The notes beneath the pieces are model-generated. The model was given only the letters and a program-made list of their open reading frames with translations. It had not been told where the DNA came from and searched no databases. A stretch of 64,000 nucleotides of DNA from Sphingorhabdus sp. Lineage in GTDB: Bacteria > Pseudomonadota > Alphaproteobacteria > Sphingomonadales > Sphingomonadaceae. The translations under genes and the position numbers were made by a program. The stretch spans positions 278,864 to 342,863 of the forward strand of contig JANQNO010000006.1 in assembly GCA_028279555.1 (NCBI GenBank). Reading direction: 5' to 3'. This document shows, in pieces, positions 27,925 through 37,964 of the stretch; within the stretch, counting starts at the first letter, position 1; each line of letters starts with the position of its first letter.

Positions 27925-28725
27925 ATGCCAATGACCTTCCTTCAGATGCTGATTCTCGCCATCGTTCAGGGTGTCAGCGAATTTCTTCCCATTTCCTCTT
28001 CCGGCCATCTTATCCTGGTTCCGCATATCATGGATTTCGAGGATCAGGGGCCGATGCTCGACATCGCCGTGCATGTCGGCTCGCTCCTCGCCATCATCGT
28101 CTATTTTTTCCGCGACGTAGTGATGCTCGGCAAAGGCGGACTTTCCAGCATCGGCATCGGCCGGGCACCAGCCGAAAAGCGGCTCTTCTGGTGGATCATC
28201 ATCGGCACTGTTCCCGCCGTTATTGCCGGCCTGTTTCTCAAGACCGGCGGATATCTTGAAGGCTTCCGCAGCACCGATCTGGTGGCAACCAACCTGATCA
28301 TTTATGGCCTGCTGCTCGGCCTCGCCGACCATCTCGGCAAACAGACCAAGAGTTTCGAAGATATGAGCTGGCGCGACGGGTTGATCGTCGGTGTTGCGCA
28401 AGCCCTGGCGCTGATTCCCGGCACCAGCCGCTCCGGCGTCACCATGACCGCCGCCCGCTTTCTGGGCTACAGCCGAGTCGAGGCAGCACGCTTCTCCTTC
28501 TTGCTCTCGATCCCCGCGGTAGCCGGGGCCGGAATCCTCATCATCCCCGATCTGATGGAAGCGGGCGGCGATATGCTGCGCGAGGCGCTGATCACCGGCG
28601 CGCTGACCTTTGTCGCTGCCTTCCTGACGATGGCTTTTCTGATGCAGTTTTTGCGCAAGGCCTCTATGCTGGTCTTCGTGCTCTACCGCGTAGCGCTGGG
28701 CGCAGCGCTGCTTTATCTGTTCTAG
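27925..28725 (+). CDS. uppP: Undecaprenyl-diphosphate phosphatase (BacA family)
   Basis: A 266-residue inner-membrane enzyme that dephosphorylates undecaprenyl pyrophosphate to recycle the lipid carrier of peptidoglycan and other glycans. Both signature segments are present: QGVSEFLPISSSGHL near residue 15 (with the catalytic Glu) and PGTSRSGVTMTAARFLG near residue 170. Eight or so hydrophobic helices follow the family pattern. ATG 27925 is two codons ahead of another ATG at 27931, and either may be used. It is convergent with the next gene, with 13 nt between stops. Confidence 0.95.
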   Translation: MPMTFLQMLILAIVQGVSEFLPISSSGHLILVPHIMDFEDQGPMLDIAVHVGSLLAIIVYFFRDVVMLGKGGLSSIGIGRAPAEKRLFWWIIIGTVPAVIAGLFLKTGGYLEGFRSTDLVATNLIIYGLLLGLADHLGKQTKSFEDMSWRDGLIVGVAQALALIPGTSRSGVTMTAARFLGYSRVEAARFSFLLSIPAVAGAGILIIPDLMEAGGDMLREALITGALTFVAAFLTMAFLMQFLRKASMLVFVLYRVALGAALLYLF

Positions 28726-28738
28726 CGCGCCAGAAGGA

Positions 28739-29689
28739 TCAGGCCGATACCCGCTCGGCAAACCGGCCATGACGGCGGTAGATGTCGAGCCAATCATGCG
28801 CCACGGCGTCGAGCGAGGTCGCCTCCAGTCCGCAAGCATCGAGACCATCCGCGCCAGCCACGACAGTGTCGCTGCCGAGCATGCGATATTGATCGAGCGT
28901 GATCGGCGCGCCGGGAAGCCAGCCGGTCATGAATGCCATCGCCTTGGCGGCAAAATCCGGAACCTTGACAAACACCGGATCGCGGCCGGTGGTTTTCGCT
29001 ATCCACCGGTTGAGCTCAAGCATCGACAGGGCCTGCGGTCCGCCAAGCTCGTAATGCTTGCCGCCATGGGTCTGCGGATCGGCGAAGCACGCAGCGACGC
29101 AGCGCGCGACATCGCCGACAAAGACCGGCTGAAACCTGGTATCCGCGCCAATGACGGGAACCATGCCGTCTCCCGGGAGCGCGGCGGCCATACGGATCAA
29201 TCCGGCAAAACGGTTTATAAACTGATCTTCGCGGCCAAAAATGATCGACGGGCGCAAAATTGTCGCCTGCGGGAATGCGTCCCGCACCGCTTTTTCACCA
29301 GCGGCTTTGCTCCGCCCGTAGAGTGCCGGGCTCTCAGGGTCTGAACCGATCGCGGACATGTGGAGCAATCCGCAGCAGCCAGCGGCAGCCGCGGCTTCGG
29401 CAACATGCGCGGCCCCTGCATGCTGGACCGCCTCCATATCATCGAAGCTGCCGACAAGATTGACCACCATATCAACGCCGGCCACCGCGCGGCGCACGCT
29501 CTCCGGCTTGGTTACATCGGCTGCGGCGAGCTGGACCTGCCCCAGATTGCCAAGCGGCTTGATATGCATCGCCCCTTGCGGATCGCGCTGCGCGATACGG
29601 AGCCTTGCTCCCTTCGAAAGCAGCGCCTGCGCAACATAGCGGCCGACAAATCCGCCGCCGCCGAAAATCGTGATCAGCTTGCCCTGCAT
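28739..29689 (-). CDS. NAD(P)-binding epimerase-fold protein, NDUFA9-like
   Basis: A 316-residue atypical short-chain dehydrogenase. The N-terminal nucleotide motif FGGGGFVGRYVAQALL is at about residues 9-24. VDMVVNLVGSFDD, LHMSAIGSD and YGRSKAAGEKAVRDAFP follow, a pattern shared with the NDUFA9 accessory subunit of respiratory complex I and its alphaproteobacterial relatives. The catalytic tyrosine is in the position of YGRSK. The bacterial protein may help complex I or quinone enzymes, but this is family knowledge. ATG 28689-type alternatives are absent; ATG 29689 is used. Confidence 0.85.
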   Translation of the reverse strand: MQGKLITIFGGGGFVGRYVAQALLSKGARLRIAQRDPQGAMHIKPLGNLGQVQLAAADVTKPESVRRAVAGVDMVVNLVGSFDDMEAVQHAGAAHVAEAAAAAGCCGLLHMSAIGSDPESPALYGRSKAAGEKAVRDAFPQATILRPSIIFGREDQFINRFAGLIRMAAALPGDGMVPVIGADTRFQPVFVGDVARCVAACFADPQTHGGKHYELGGPQALSMLELNRWIAKTTGRDPVFVKVPDFAAKAMAFMTGWLPGAPITLDQYRMLGSDTVVAGADGLDACGLEATSLDAVAHDWLDIYRRHGRFAERVSA

Positions 29690-29868
29690 CGTTAAAAGTC
29701 GCTCCAGTAAATGCCTTTAGCGGAATGACGGCGCTTTGCACCAGCGGCGCAGCGCATGCAAGGCCATTGCCGCCCGAAAGGCTGGGAAATGGCGTGCAAG
29801 AAAAGTTGACTTTCCGGCGCTGCACAGTAAGAGAGCGCCCCTGCCGCGCGGAAACAGGCGCGCGCAAT

Positions 29869-29955
29869 GCCCAGATGGCGGAATTGGTAGACGCGCCAGC
29901 TTCAGGTGCTGGTGTCCGTATGGACGTGGAGGTTCGAGTCCTCTTCTGGGCACCA
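29869..29955 (+). tRNA. tRNA-Leu (CAG)
   Basis: An 87-nt tRNA gene. The acceptor strands GCCCAGA and TCTGGGC pair fully. The anticodon stem CCAGC / GCTGG encloses TTCAGGT with anticodon CAG, and a long variable arm (GTCCGTATGGAC) marks a class II tRNA. The T-arm contains GGTTCGAGTCC. The CCA end is encoded. It stands alone, without other tRNA genes nearby. Confidence 0.97.
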
Positions 29956-30194
29956 GCAACATAATCGCCAAGATAGGCTGTTGATTGCTGGACACCGGCA
30001 AAGCTGCCAAAATTTTGCATGGCTTAACGCAATTGTCCGCCACCGCTGCCCTGTCCAACATAGATATACTGTTGGAGCAATACCTCAGATCAAAACGGCT
30101 TCACTGGATCGGTATCACTTGCAAGACCCTTGGAATCCAAGGTGAATAGGTCTTCACACCTGAGTTTTGGCGGCGCTTGCGATGGTGTTGCTGA

Positions 30195-32096
30195 CTACCC
30201 TCCTCGGGCATCCAGGATTTTGTCGATCTCATCCATGACCACCACCATACGATCAATAACTGCATTATAGGGTGTTTCGGTCGTCATATCGAGACCGGCA
30301 TCCTTCAATATCTTGAGCGGATATTTCGAACCACCTGCCTTTAGGAAAGCGAGGTAGGTCTCTCGGGCGGAGGCCTCATTTTTCTCTAGCTGGTCGACGA
30401 AATAGGCAGCACCGGCAATCGATGTGGCATATTGGTAGACGTAGAAATTATAATAGAAATGAGGAATGTAAGCCCATTCGATCGTTTCACGATCGGCGAT
30501 GTTCATGACGCCCTTGTCATGGCCATGATAGCGCTTGAGAATGTCGCCGTAGATATCGGTCATCCGCGCACCCGTCAGCGCCTCACCGCGTTCGACCGCC
30601 TCGTGTATTGCCAGCTCGAACTCGGAAAACATGACCTGGCGGAAAAAAGTGCCGCGCATCTGTTCCAGCGCATAGCCGAGATAATAGAGGCGTTCATCTT
30701 CGGTCTTTGCCTGCTTCAGCATATGCTCCTGTAGCAAGATCTCCTTGGCGATGGCCGCGATTTCAGTCGTGAAGATGGAAAAGTCCGAAAGCTCGTAGGG
30801 CTGGTTCTCATTGGTCAGCACCTGATGCATCGCGTGGCCCCATTCATGGGCGTATGTCGAGGCGCTGTTGTAATCGTCCTGATGGTTGAGCAGGATCAAC
30901 GGGTGCACATCATAAGCGGCTCCGGACATATAAGCGCCAGAGCGCTTGCCCTGCTGCGGATAGACATGCATCCAGCGTTTCTGGGAGGCTTCAGCAAACT
31001 TGGCTGAAAATTCCGGGCCGAGCACCTGGATCGAATCGAGCATATGACGCCGGGTCTCGTCGATCGGGTAAGTCCGATCAGTCTTCACTAGCGCCGGATA
31101 AATATCGTGATAGCCCAAATCGTCAATCTCAAGCATCCGTCCGCGCAGCTTGAAATAGCGATGCAGCACATCGATTCGGTCATTCGTAACTTTGACGAGC
31201 GTGCGGTAGACCTCTTCGGGAATGTTGTCGCCCGACAGGAAGTATTGCAGCGTATTATCATATTTGCGTGCCTTGGCGGTCGCAACATTGGCCTGCACCT
31301 CGCCATTTAGCGTCGCACCGAGCGTGCTTTCATATTTTTTCCAGGTGCTCCAGAAGGCATCAAAGACTGCGATCCGGTCTTCGCGGTTCGGTGCCTGCCG
31401 ATAAAGCCCGTAACCAGCATTATTGATGACTGCCTCGGTTCCATCGCTCAAAGTGACCTTTGGCCATTCGATTTCAGCATTGGACAGAATATCCCGCGCG
31501 CTTTGCGGCGCGGAAAGGGCCGTGCCCAGCAGGCTGAGTACCTGTTCTGATTCTGGTGTAAGCACATGCTCGGACTGGCGGAGCACATCCTTGAGAAACA
31601 GAGCATGTTTCTCAAGCCCAGGCTCCTCGGCGATGAATGCCATTATACGTTCTTCGCCAAGGCTCGCCACTTCGGGGACAAAGAAGCTGCTGGCCGCGCC
31701 CGCGGCCTGACCGAGAGCCTGCATGCGGCCAACCATCTCTTGGCCTTGCCGTGCACCCAGATTGGTGTTGCGCGAATTGGAGGCATAGACCCAAAGCCGC
31801 GACAGTTCCTTTGTGAAAGCTGAGCGGGCATCGAGCGCGGCGAGCAGGGTTGAGGCATCATTGCCAAGCTTGCCCTTATAGGGCTCAAGCCCGCCGACCA
31901 TGCCTCTGAGGCGCTCAACTTCAGCGTCCCATGCTTCCTTCGATTCGTAAAATGGTTTCAGGTCCCAAACATGTTGTTCGTCCACCGCCTCGGCAGCGGA
32001 ATCCTGCGCCTGGGCGGGCGATGTGATTGCCGCAATTGCCAGCGTGCTTGAACAAAGCAGCCCAAGAATCCGCTTCTTTGAAAACAAATTTGTCAT
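30195..32096 (-). CDS. pepF: Exported oligoendopeptidase F (M3 family)
   Basis: A 633-residue zinc metallopeptidase. The signal peptide MTNLFSKKRILGLLCSSTLAIAAITSPAQA suggests export to the periplasm or beyond, unlike the cytoplasmic PepF of lactic bacteria. The zinc site HEWGH lies near residue 417 (TYAHEWGHAMHQ), with the third ligand Glu in the following helix (about 25 residues on, in the FTTEIAA region). The ORF track starts at 32162, but ATG 32096 has AGAGAGGATG upstream and puts the signal peptide first. The gene is divergent from oppA across 245 nt, which supports joint use of peptides: cleavage outside, then uptake. Confidence 0.92.
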   Translation of the reverse strand: MTNLFSKKRILGLLCSSTLAIAAITSPAQAQDSAAEAVDEQHVWDLKPFYESKEAWDAEVERLRGMVGGLEPYKGKLGNDASTLLAALDARSAFTKELSRLWVYASNSRNTNLGARQGQEMVGRMQALGQAAGAASSFFVPEVASLGEERIMAFIAEEPGLEKHALFLKDVLRQSEHVLTPESEQVLSLLGTALSAPQSARDILSNAEIEWPKVTLSDGTEAVINNAGYGLYRQAPNREDRIAVFDAFWSTWKKYESTLGATLNGEVQANVATAKARKYDNTLQYFLSGDNIPEEVYRTLVKVTNDRIDVLHRYFKLRGRMLEIDDLGYHDIYPALVKTDRTYPIDETRRHMLDSIQVLGPEFSAKFAEASQKRWMHVYPQQGKRSGAYMSGAAYDVHPLILLNHQDDYNSASTYAHEWGHAMHQVLTNENQPYELSDFSIFTTEIAAIAKEILLQEHMLKQAKTEDERLYYLGYALEQMRGTFFRQVMFSEFELAIHEAVERGEALTGARMTDIYGDILKRYHGHDKGVMNIADRETIEWAYIPHFYYNFYVYQYATSIAGAAYFVDQLEKNEASARETYLAFLKAGGSKYPLKILKDAGLDMTTETPYNAVIDRMVVVMDEIDKILDARGG

Positions 32097-32341
32097 GTCA
32101 TCATCCTCTCTCTTGTCTGCTAACCAGCATCCGCTGGATTTTCCACCAACAACATTACGCAATCGGCAAGCACCCTTGCTTCATGCCTGTGGTATAGCTA
32201 ACGCCAGATATGGTCGCTGCATTCTGCCTTCGGCCAATGTGCTTAAGTCGGGGTTCATAAATGCAGTGCAATCTTTTGCCGGAATTTACCTGCCAACAGC
32301 TTAGAAATTTCGTCCAACAGCAGCTTCGGAGCATTGAACAT

Positions 32342-33979
32342 ATGCAATCAGCAGCCTCGAACCCCTTTCGTATTTTGATTGCATCCTTGATGCTCTGTCT
32401 GTCGCTGGCCGCTTGCGGTGAGCGTCAACGCGAGACCGACACCGCCGCCCAAGAAGGCATTTTGCTTGTTGGCAATGGATCTGAACCCAAGTCAATTGAC
32501 CCGCATCTTGTCACGGGAGTGCCTGAAAACAAGATTATCCAGGCGCTTATCGAAGGCCTGATTGCCTACCATCCGGATGACGATACCAAGCCGGCCCCCG
32601 GCGTTGCGGAAAGCTGGGAGCATAATGACGACTATACGGTCTGGACGTTCAAGCTGCGCGACAATGCAAAATGGACCAATGGCGATCCGGTCGTTGCGGG
32701 TGATTTTGTCTACAGTTGGCAACGTATTCTCACGCCCGCACTCGGCGCCGAATATGCCGAAACACTTTATGTGATCGAAAATGCGCTCGCATTCCATCAG
32801 GGCCAGATCAAGGATTTTTCCCAGGTCGGTGTGAAGGCACTCGACGATCATACACTTGAAGTGCGGCTCAAGGGGCCAACGCCGCACTTCCTGCTGATGC
32901 TGAAACATTACAGTTTCTACCCGGTAAATCGGAAGGTAGTCGAAGAATTCGGCGGTATGGCTGACCGGCAAAGCGGCTGGTCGACGGTTGAGAATTATGT
33001 GGGCAACGGCCCCTTCAAGATCAAGGAATGGAACACCAACGACTTCCTCGAAGTTGAGCGCAACCCGGACTATTGGGATGCTGACAAAGTCGCCCTCAAT
33101 GGCATTCGCTTTTTTCCGATCGAGAATCTCAATACGGAGTTCACGGCCTTCCAGGGCGGGCGCCTGCATGTTACCAACAACACCATTCCAGCCGACCGCA
33201 TTCCGCGGCTGCGTGAAGAGAATTCCGAAGCCCTCCGTATAGATCCCTATCTCGGCACTTATTTCTATCGTCTCAATGTGACGCGCAAACCATTCGACGA
33301 TCCGCGTGTTCGTGAAGCGCTCTCGCTTGCAATAGACCGCAACCTGATCGTCGAGCGCGTTTCGCAAGGTGGTCAAACACCGGCAACCGGCTTCGTTCCA
33401 GACGGCATTCCGGGCTACGCCACAGCCGATGCTGTCAGCTACGACCCGAAACGGGCGAAGCAATTGCTTGCTGAAGCAGGCTATGCGGATGGCAAGGGAT
33501 TTCCCAAGGCTGAGATCCTGATCAATACATCGGAAAACCATCGCAAGATTGCAGAAGCAATTCAGGCGATGTGGCGCGAGAAGCTCGGCATAGATGTCGG
33601 TATCTTCAATCAAGAATGGAAGGTTTATCTCGATAGCCAGAGTTCTCTCAATTACGATATCTCGCGATCCGGCTGGATTGCCGACTATGTCCATCCCATG
33701 ACGTTTCTGGAGATTTTCACCGCGGGCAATGGCAACAACGACACTGGCTGGGAAAACGCCGAATATGACGGCCTGATCCGTCAGGCGCAGACCGCGCGCT
33801 CGGAAGAAGCGCGCACCAACCTGATGCAGCAAGCCGAGGCGATCCTTATCAAAGAGCTGCCAGTCGTACCTATTTATTGGTATACCAGCCCGCGCTTGAT
33901 CGACCCACGCGTGAAAGGGTGGAAGCCGAAACTGATTGACAACCGTCCCTATAAATATCTCAGCATTGCCAGCAACTGA
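32342..33979 (+). CDS. oppA: Oligopeptide ABC transporter substrate-binding lipoprotein
   Basis: A 545-residue solute-binding protein of the OppA/DppA family (SBP_bac_5). The lipoprotein signal ends LAAC with Cys25. The mature protein shows GSEPKSIDPHLVTG, WTFKLRDNAKWTNGDPV and FVYSWQRILTP, the classic opening of oligopeptide-binding proteins, and a C-terminal INTSENHRKIAEAIQ. It binds peptides in the periplasm and delivers them to OppBC. The start ATG 32342 was chosen over the ORF-track start 32261 because it puts the lipobox at the right distance. It is the first gene of an oppABCDF operon. Confidence 0.93.
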   Translation: MQSAASNPFRILIASLMLCLSLAACGERQRETDTAAQEGILLVGNGSEPKSIDPHLVTGVPENKIIQALIEGLIAYHPDDDTKPAPGVAESWEHNDDYTVWTFKLRDNAKWTNGDPVVAGDFVYSWQRILTPALGAEYAETLYVIENALAFHQGQIKDFSQVGVKALDDHTLEVRLKGPTPHFLLMLKHYSFYPVNRKVVEEFGGMADRQSGWSTVENYVGNGPFKIKEWNTNDFLEVERNPDYWDADKVALNGIRFFPIENLNTEFTAFQGGRLHVTNNTIPADRIPRLREENSEALRIDPYLGTYFYRLNVTRKPFDDPRVREALSLAIDRNLIVERVSQGGQTPATGFVPDGIPGYATADAVSYDPKRAKQLLAEAGYADGKGFPKAEILINTSENHRKIAEAIQAMWREKLGIDVGIFNQEWKVYLDSQSSLNYDISRSGWIADYVHPMTFLEIFTAGNGNNDTGWENAEYDGLIRQAQTARSEEARTNLMQQAEAILIKELPVVPIYWYTSPRLIDPRVKGWKPKLIDNRPYKYLSIASN

Positions 33980-34017
33980 TCGTAATTGTCAGCTAAACAG
34001 GGACCCGCCCAAGCTCG

Positions 34018-34938
34018 ATGACTCGCTTTATCATCACACGCATCATTCAGGGCCTCGTTGTTCTGCTCGCCATCTATGCGCTGACCTTCGTTCTCGTCGC
34101 GCTGACGCCGGGCAGCCCTTTCAGTACCGAGCGCGCCATTCGTCCGGAAATTCTCGCCCAGATCGAGGCTTTTTATGGCTATGACCGGCCGCCCCTTGAA
34201 CGCTTCTGGACATCATTGACCAATGCATTGCAGGGCGAGTTTGGTCCATCGGCGGTCTATGCGAACCGGTCAGTAACCGACATTATCGGTGAGGCATTTC
34301 CAGTCTCGCTTATGCTTGGTTCCATCTCTCTGATTGTCGCGCTTGGGATCGGTATTCCCGCCGGCATTGTTGCCGCTGTAAAGCGCAACACCTGGCTGGA
34401 CTATCTGCCCATGTCTGCCTCGATGGTGGGCATTTGCCTGCCCACATTCGTCCTCGGCCCGATACTGGTTTTGATATTTGGCATCGGATTGCAGATCCTC
34501 CCCGTATCAGGCTGGGGCGCGCCAGAGTTCATCATATTGCCGGCGGCCACGCTGGGCCTGTTTTATGCCGCCTACTTCGCGCGGCTGACGCGCGGGGGTA
34601 TGCTGGAGATGCTGAATCAGGATTTTGTCCGCACCGCGCAGGCTAAGGGCGTTCCCCAAACCACCATAGTCTGGAAGCACTGTTTGAAGGGCGGATTGAT
34701 ACCGGCCATCACCTTCCTTGGCCCGGCGCTGGCCGGCATTATCGCGGGCTCCTTTGTAGTCGAGACCATCTTTCAGATACCCGGCCTGGGCCAGTGGTTC
34801 GTGAAAGGCGCGTTGAACCGCGATGACTTTCTGATTCTTGGACTGACCGTCTTGTTTGCTGCGCTGATTGTAATGATGAACCTGCTGGTAGACATCATCC
34901 AAGTCGCTCTTAACCCAAGGCTCAAATATGAAAAATAA
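34018..34938 (+). CDS. oppB: Oligopeptide ABC transporter permease
   Basis: A 306-residue inner-membrane permease with six predicted TM helices. The N-terminal IITRIIQGLVVLLAIYALTF and the cytoplasmic coupling loop DFVRTAQAKGVPQTTIVWKHCLKGGLIP (EAA-type, contacting the ATPases) are typical of OppB/DppB. It starts 38 nt after oppA. It pairs with OppC to form the channel. Confidence 0.92.
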   Translation: MTRFIITRIIQGLVVLLAIYALTFVLVALTPGSPFSTERAIRPEILAQIEAFYGYDRPPLERFWTSLTNALQGEFGPSAVYANRSVTDIIGEAFPVSLMLGSISLIVALGIGIPAGIVAAVKRNTWLDYLPMSASMVGICLPTFVLGPILVLIFGIGLQILPVSGWGAPEFIILPAATLGLFYAAYFARLTRGGMLEMLNQDFVRTAQAKGVPQTTIVWKHCLKGGLIPAITFLGPALAGIIAGSFVVETIFQIPGLGQWFVKGALNRDDFLILGLTVLFAALIVMMNLLVDIIQVALNPRLKYEK

Positions 34939-34959
34939 CGGCAAGAGCAGGATAACTCC

Positions 34960-35886
34960 ATGACTGCCCGGACCGCAAAAATGGTGGAGGGCGCGGAAAG
35001 CCGAATTTCGAGCCAGCCAACGGCTGATGATCTCGAGAAGGGGTCGTCGCTATGGTCCGATGCCTGGCACCGGCTGAAACGCAACCGCCTGGCGATGATC
35101 AGCCTGTTCATTTTTTTCGGGATTGTACTATTCTGCGTCATTGGACCCTTTTTTTCGCCGCATGACGCGCAAGAGCAAGACCTATTGAAAGGTGCGCTAG
35201 GGCCGTCGGCGCAGCATTGGTTCGGAACGGATACGCTCGGCCGCGACCTCATGGTGCGGACGATGGAAGGTGGCAGAATTTCCCTGCTTGTCGGCCTTGT
35301 AGCCACGCTAGTCGCGCTCGCAATCGGAGTGATATACGGCGCGACAGCCGGGTATCTTGGCGGGCGGGTCGATGCTGTAATGATGCGCATTGTCGACACG
35401 CTTTACGCGCTTCCATTTACGATTTTTGTAATCCTTTTGATGGTCGCTTTCGGGCGTTCACTCTGGCTCATTTTTGTCGCCATAGGAGCCGTCGAATGGC
35501 TCAGTATGGCGCGTATCGTTCGCGCTGGCGTTATCGGGCTGAAAAAACAGGAATTTGTCGAGGCGGCAGTCTCGCTGGGATATAGCCATTCACGGATCAT
35601 TGTCAGGCATCTGATCCCCAATGTTCTGGGACCGGTGATCGTGATCGCGACGCTCACCGTGCCGGCGGTCATGCTGCTCGAAGCCTTCTTGAGCTTCCTT
35701 GGCCTCGGCGTCCAGCCACCCAACGCTTCCTGGGGCGTGCTGATCAATGAAGGACAGCAGAATATGGATATCTACCCATGGCTGCTGATACTCCCCGCCT
35801 TCTTCTTTGCGCTGACGCTTTTCACGCTGAATTTCCTCGGCGATGGGCTGCGCGACGCGCTTGATCCCAAGAGTTCGAAAGACTGA
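34960..35886 (+). CDS. oppC: Oligopeptide ABC transporter permease
   Basis: A 308-residue permease with a longer cytoplasmic N-terminus and six TM helices. The sequence WHRLKRNRLAMISLFIFFGIV is typical of OppC/DppC proteins. GTDTLGRDLMVRTMEGGRISLLVG precedes the core, and the coupling loop EFVEAAVSLGYSHSRIIVRHLIPN is well kept. It lies 21 nt after oppB and 2 nt before oppD. Confidence 0.92.
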   Translation: MTARTAKMVEGAESRISSQPTADDLEKGSSLWSDAWHRLKRNRLAMISLFIFFGIVLFCVIGPFFSPHDAQEQDLLKGALGPSAQHWFGTDTLGRDLMVRTMEGGRISLLVGLVATLVALAIGVIYGATAGYLGGRVDAVMMRIVDTLYALPFTIFVILLMVAFGRSLWLIFVAIGAVEWLSMARIVRAGVIGLKKQEFVEAAVSLGYSHSRIIVRHLIPNVLGPVIVIATLTVPAVMLLEAFLSFLGLGVQPPNASWGVLINEGQQNMDIYPWLLILPAFFFALTLFTLNFLGDGLRDALDPKSSKD

Positions 35887-35888
35887 TC

Positions 35889-36911
35889 ATGGCGCTACTG
35901 GATGTCAGATCGCTCACCACTTCCTTTCATTTGCGCAGCGGAATTGTGCGCGCTGCGCAGAGCATTGATCTGTCGCTGGAACGGGGGGAAACGCTTGGTA
36001 TTGTCGGAGAGTCGGGCAGCGGTAAATCGGTAACCTGCTATTCGATCATGGGGCTAATCCCTCAGCCGCCGGGGCGGATCGAGAGCGGCGAGGTGCATTT
36101 CGACGGGCAGGATCTGCTTAAACTGTCCGATGAGGAGATGCGGCAGATTCGCGGAAACAAGATTTCGATGATCTTCCAGGATCCGATGACATCTCTCAAT
36201 CCCTATTTGCGCATATCCACCCAGCTAACCGAGGCAATCCGCGTTCACGGGGACGTTGACGAGAAAGAAGCGCTCAATAGAGCGATCACGGCGCTGGAAG
36301 AGGTTGGCATCCCCGATGCTCCCAAGCGCGTTCAGAGCTATCCGCATGAATTTTCCGGAGGAATGCGGCAGCGCGTCATGATTGCGATGGCGCTGATCAA
36401 CGACCCCGACCTGCTGATCGCCGATGAGCCGACGACCGCGCTCGATGTGACGGTTCAGGCGCGCGTTCTCGATATCATAAAGGATCGCCAAGAACGGCTT
36501 GGCACGGCGGTGATCCTCGTTACGCATGATTTGGGCGTTGTCGCCGGAACCTGCGACCGGGTCCAGGTGATGTATGCCGGGCAGGTGGTTGAAAGCGGAG
36601 ACACCGACCAGATTTTCTACGACCCCAAACATGCCTATACCCGGTCTCTGCAAAAGGCTATTCCGTCGCTCAAGGCCAAGGACGAGGTTCTCTACACAAT
36701 AGCCGGTACGCCGCCAGACCTCTCCAAATCCGTTGCGGGCTGCGCCTTCTATCCGCGCTGCCCCTTCCCAAAAGTGAAAGAGCCTGAAGGGCCGGTGCCG
36801 GAGCTTGTCGAATTGCCCGACGGTCACTGCTTGCGCGAATGCGGCTATTGCGATCGCAGCCAGCCAATAGAAGAGGTATTGGCGCAGGATGTCGAGGAGG
36901 ATGTGCAATGA
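35889..36911 (+). CDS. oppD: Oligopeptide ABC transporter ATP-binding protein
   Basis: A 340-residue ATPase. Walker A is GESGSGKS (near residue 40), the Q-loop is [10 protein letters not shown], the signature motif is FSGGMRQRV and Walker B is [12 protein letters not shown]. The C-terminal oligopeptide-transport extension with cysteines ([10 protein letters not shown]) matches the OppD/DppD group, in which it holds an iron-sulfur cluster in characterised members. Its stop overlaps the oppF start by 4 nt (ATGA). Confidence 0.94.
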   Translation: MALLDVRSLTTSFHLRSGIVRAAQSIDLSLERGETLGIVGESGSGKSVTCYSIMGLIPQPPGRIESGEVHFDGQDLLKLSDEEMRQIRGNKISMIFQDPMTSLNPYLRISTQLTEAIRVHGDVDEKEALNRAITALEEVGIPDAPKRVQSYPHEFSGGMRQRVMIAMALINDPDLLIADEPTTALDVTVQARVLDIIKDRQERLGTAVILVTHDLGVVAGTCDRVQVMYAGQVVESGDTDQIFYDPKHAYTRSLQKAIPSLKAKDEVLYTIAGTPPDLSKSVAGCAFYPRCPFPKVKEPEGPVPELVELPDGHCLRECGYCDRSQPIEEVLAQDVEEDVQ

Positions 36912-37888
36912 ACTCCTCCAGTCCTGCCAGCGAAGATGAGTTTCTCGTTCTTGACGCTGTTTCTCAGCATTTCGATCTCGGCAAACATCTTTTCTCCCGC
37001 GCCAGCAAGGGCGTGGTCAAAGCCGTCAATGACGTGTCACTTTCGATCAGCAAGGGGGAGATTTTGGGTATTGTGGGCGAGTCCGGCTGCGGCAAGACGA
37101 CGCTGAGCCGCACGATCATGCAATTGCTGCGTCCGACATCGGGCCGGATATTTCTGGAAGGCAACGAGCTGAGCGCGCTTAGCGATGCCGATATTCGCGG
37201 GCAGCGGATCAACTTCCAGATGATCTTTCAGGATCCCTACGCCTCACTCAATCCGAGACTCACAGTTTATACCACGCTGTGCGAAGCAATCCGCACGAGA
37301 CATCCCGGCTTAAAGGGCGAGGCCCTGCGCGAGCGGGTTGTCGAACTCATGCGCACCGTCGGTCTCAATCCAGCGCAGATGAACCGCTATCCGCACGAAT
37401 TTTCCGGCGGCCAGCGGCAGCGCGTTGCTATTGCGCGGGCATTGGCACCGGAGCCCAAACTGGTGATCGCGGATGAACCAGTATCGGCGCTCGACGTATC
37501 GATCCAGTCGCAGATCCTCAACCTGCTGAAGCGGCTCAGCGCCGAGATGGAACTGACAATGATCTTCGTGTCGCATGATCTTTCTGTGGTTCGCTATATC
37601 GCGGACCGGATCGCGGTCATGTATCGCGGTCAGATCATCGAACTGGGTAGCGCCGAGGTGATCGTTGACGATCCGCGTCACATCTACACCAAGGCATTGA
37701 TGAGCGCGATACCGCTGCCTGACCCCCGCTCAGAGCGCGAACGCGAACGCATCCTGCTGGAGGATGAACCATCAAGCGGGGATCCCGAAACGGGAGTTTC
37801 GGAAGGCGACATCCTTGAAGAAGTGCATCCGGGGCATTTTGTTTCGACCCGGCCATTCGATCGGCAACTCAAGGCTGATCGAACCTAG
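36908..37888 (+). CDS. oppF: Oligopeptide ABC transporter ATP-binding protein
   Basis: A 326-residue ATPase that completes the five-gene transporter. Walker A is GESGCGKTT, the Q-loop FQDPYASLNPR, the signature FSGGQRQRVAIARAL and Walker B LVIADEPVSALD. The C-terminal extension lacks the cysteine cluster of OppD and is acidic. The ORF track begins at 36839, but ATG 36908 overlaps the oppD stop (ATGA) and gives the usual N-terminus; the earlier start would overlap by 73 nt. Confidence 0.93.
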   Translation: MNSSSPASEDEFLVLDAVSQHFDLGKHLFSRASKGVVKAVNDVSLSISKGEILGIVGESGCGKTTLSRTIMQLLRPTSGRIFLEGNELSALSDADIRGQRINFQMIFQDPYASLNPRLTVYTTLCEAIRTRHPGLKGEALRERVVELMRTVGLNPAQMNRYPHEFSGGQRQRVAIARALAPEPKLVIADEPVSALDVSIQSQILNLLKRLSAEMELTMIFVSHDLSVVRYIADRIAVMYRGQIIELGSAEVIVDDPRHIYTKALMSAIPLPDPRSERERERILLEDEPSSGDPETGVSEGDILEEVHPGHFVSTRPFDRQLKADRT

Positions 37889-37911
37889 CCGGCGATCTGT
37901 CGCCAACGCCA

Positions 37912-37939
37912 CCTGCCGCCTGCCGCCTGCCGCCTGCCG
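37912..37939. repeat. Four-copy 7-bp tandem repeat (CCTGCCG)
   Basis: CCTGCCG is repeated four times without interruption between oppF and the small membrane gene at 37965, ending 25 nt before that start. A repeat of 7 bp changes length easily by slippage. It is outside any coding frame I accept, so any effect would be on spacing in the leader of the next gene. Confidence 0.9.
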
Positions 37940-37964
37940 GAATGAGCAATAGGGGAATCCCGTC

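Noticed and set aside
32492-33832. 446-residue ORF antisense to oppA
   Set aside because: oppA is clear from its lipobox and family motifs; the antisense frame has no recognisable domain.
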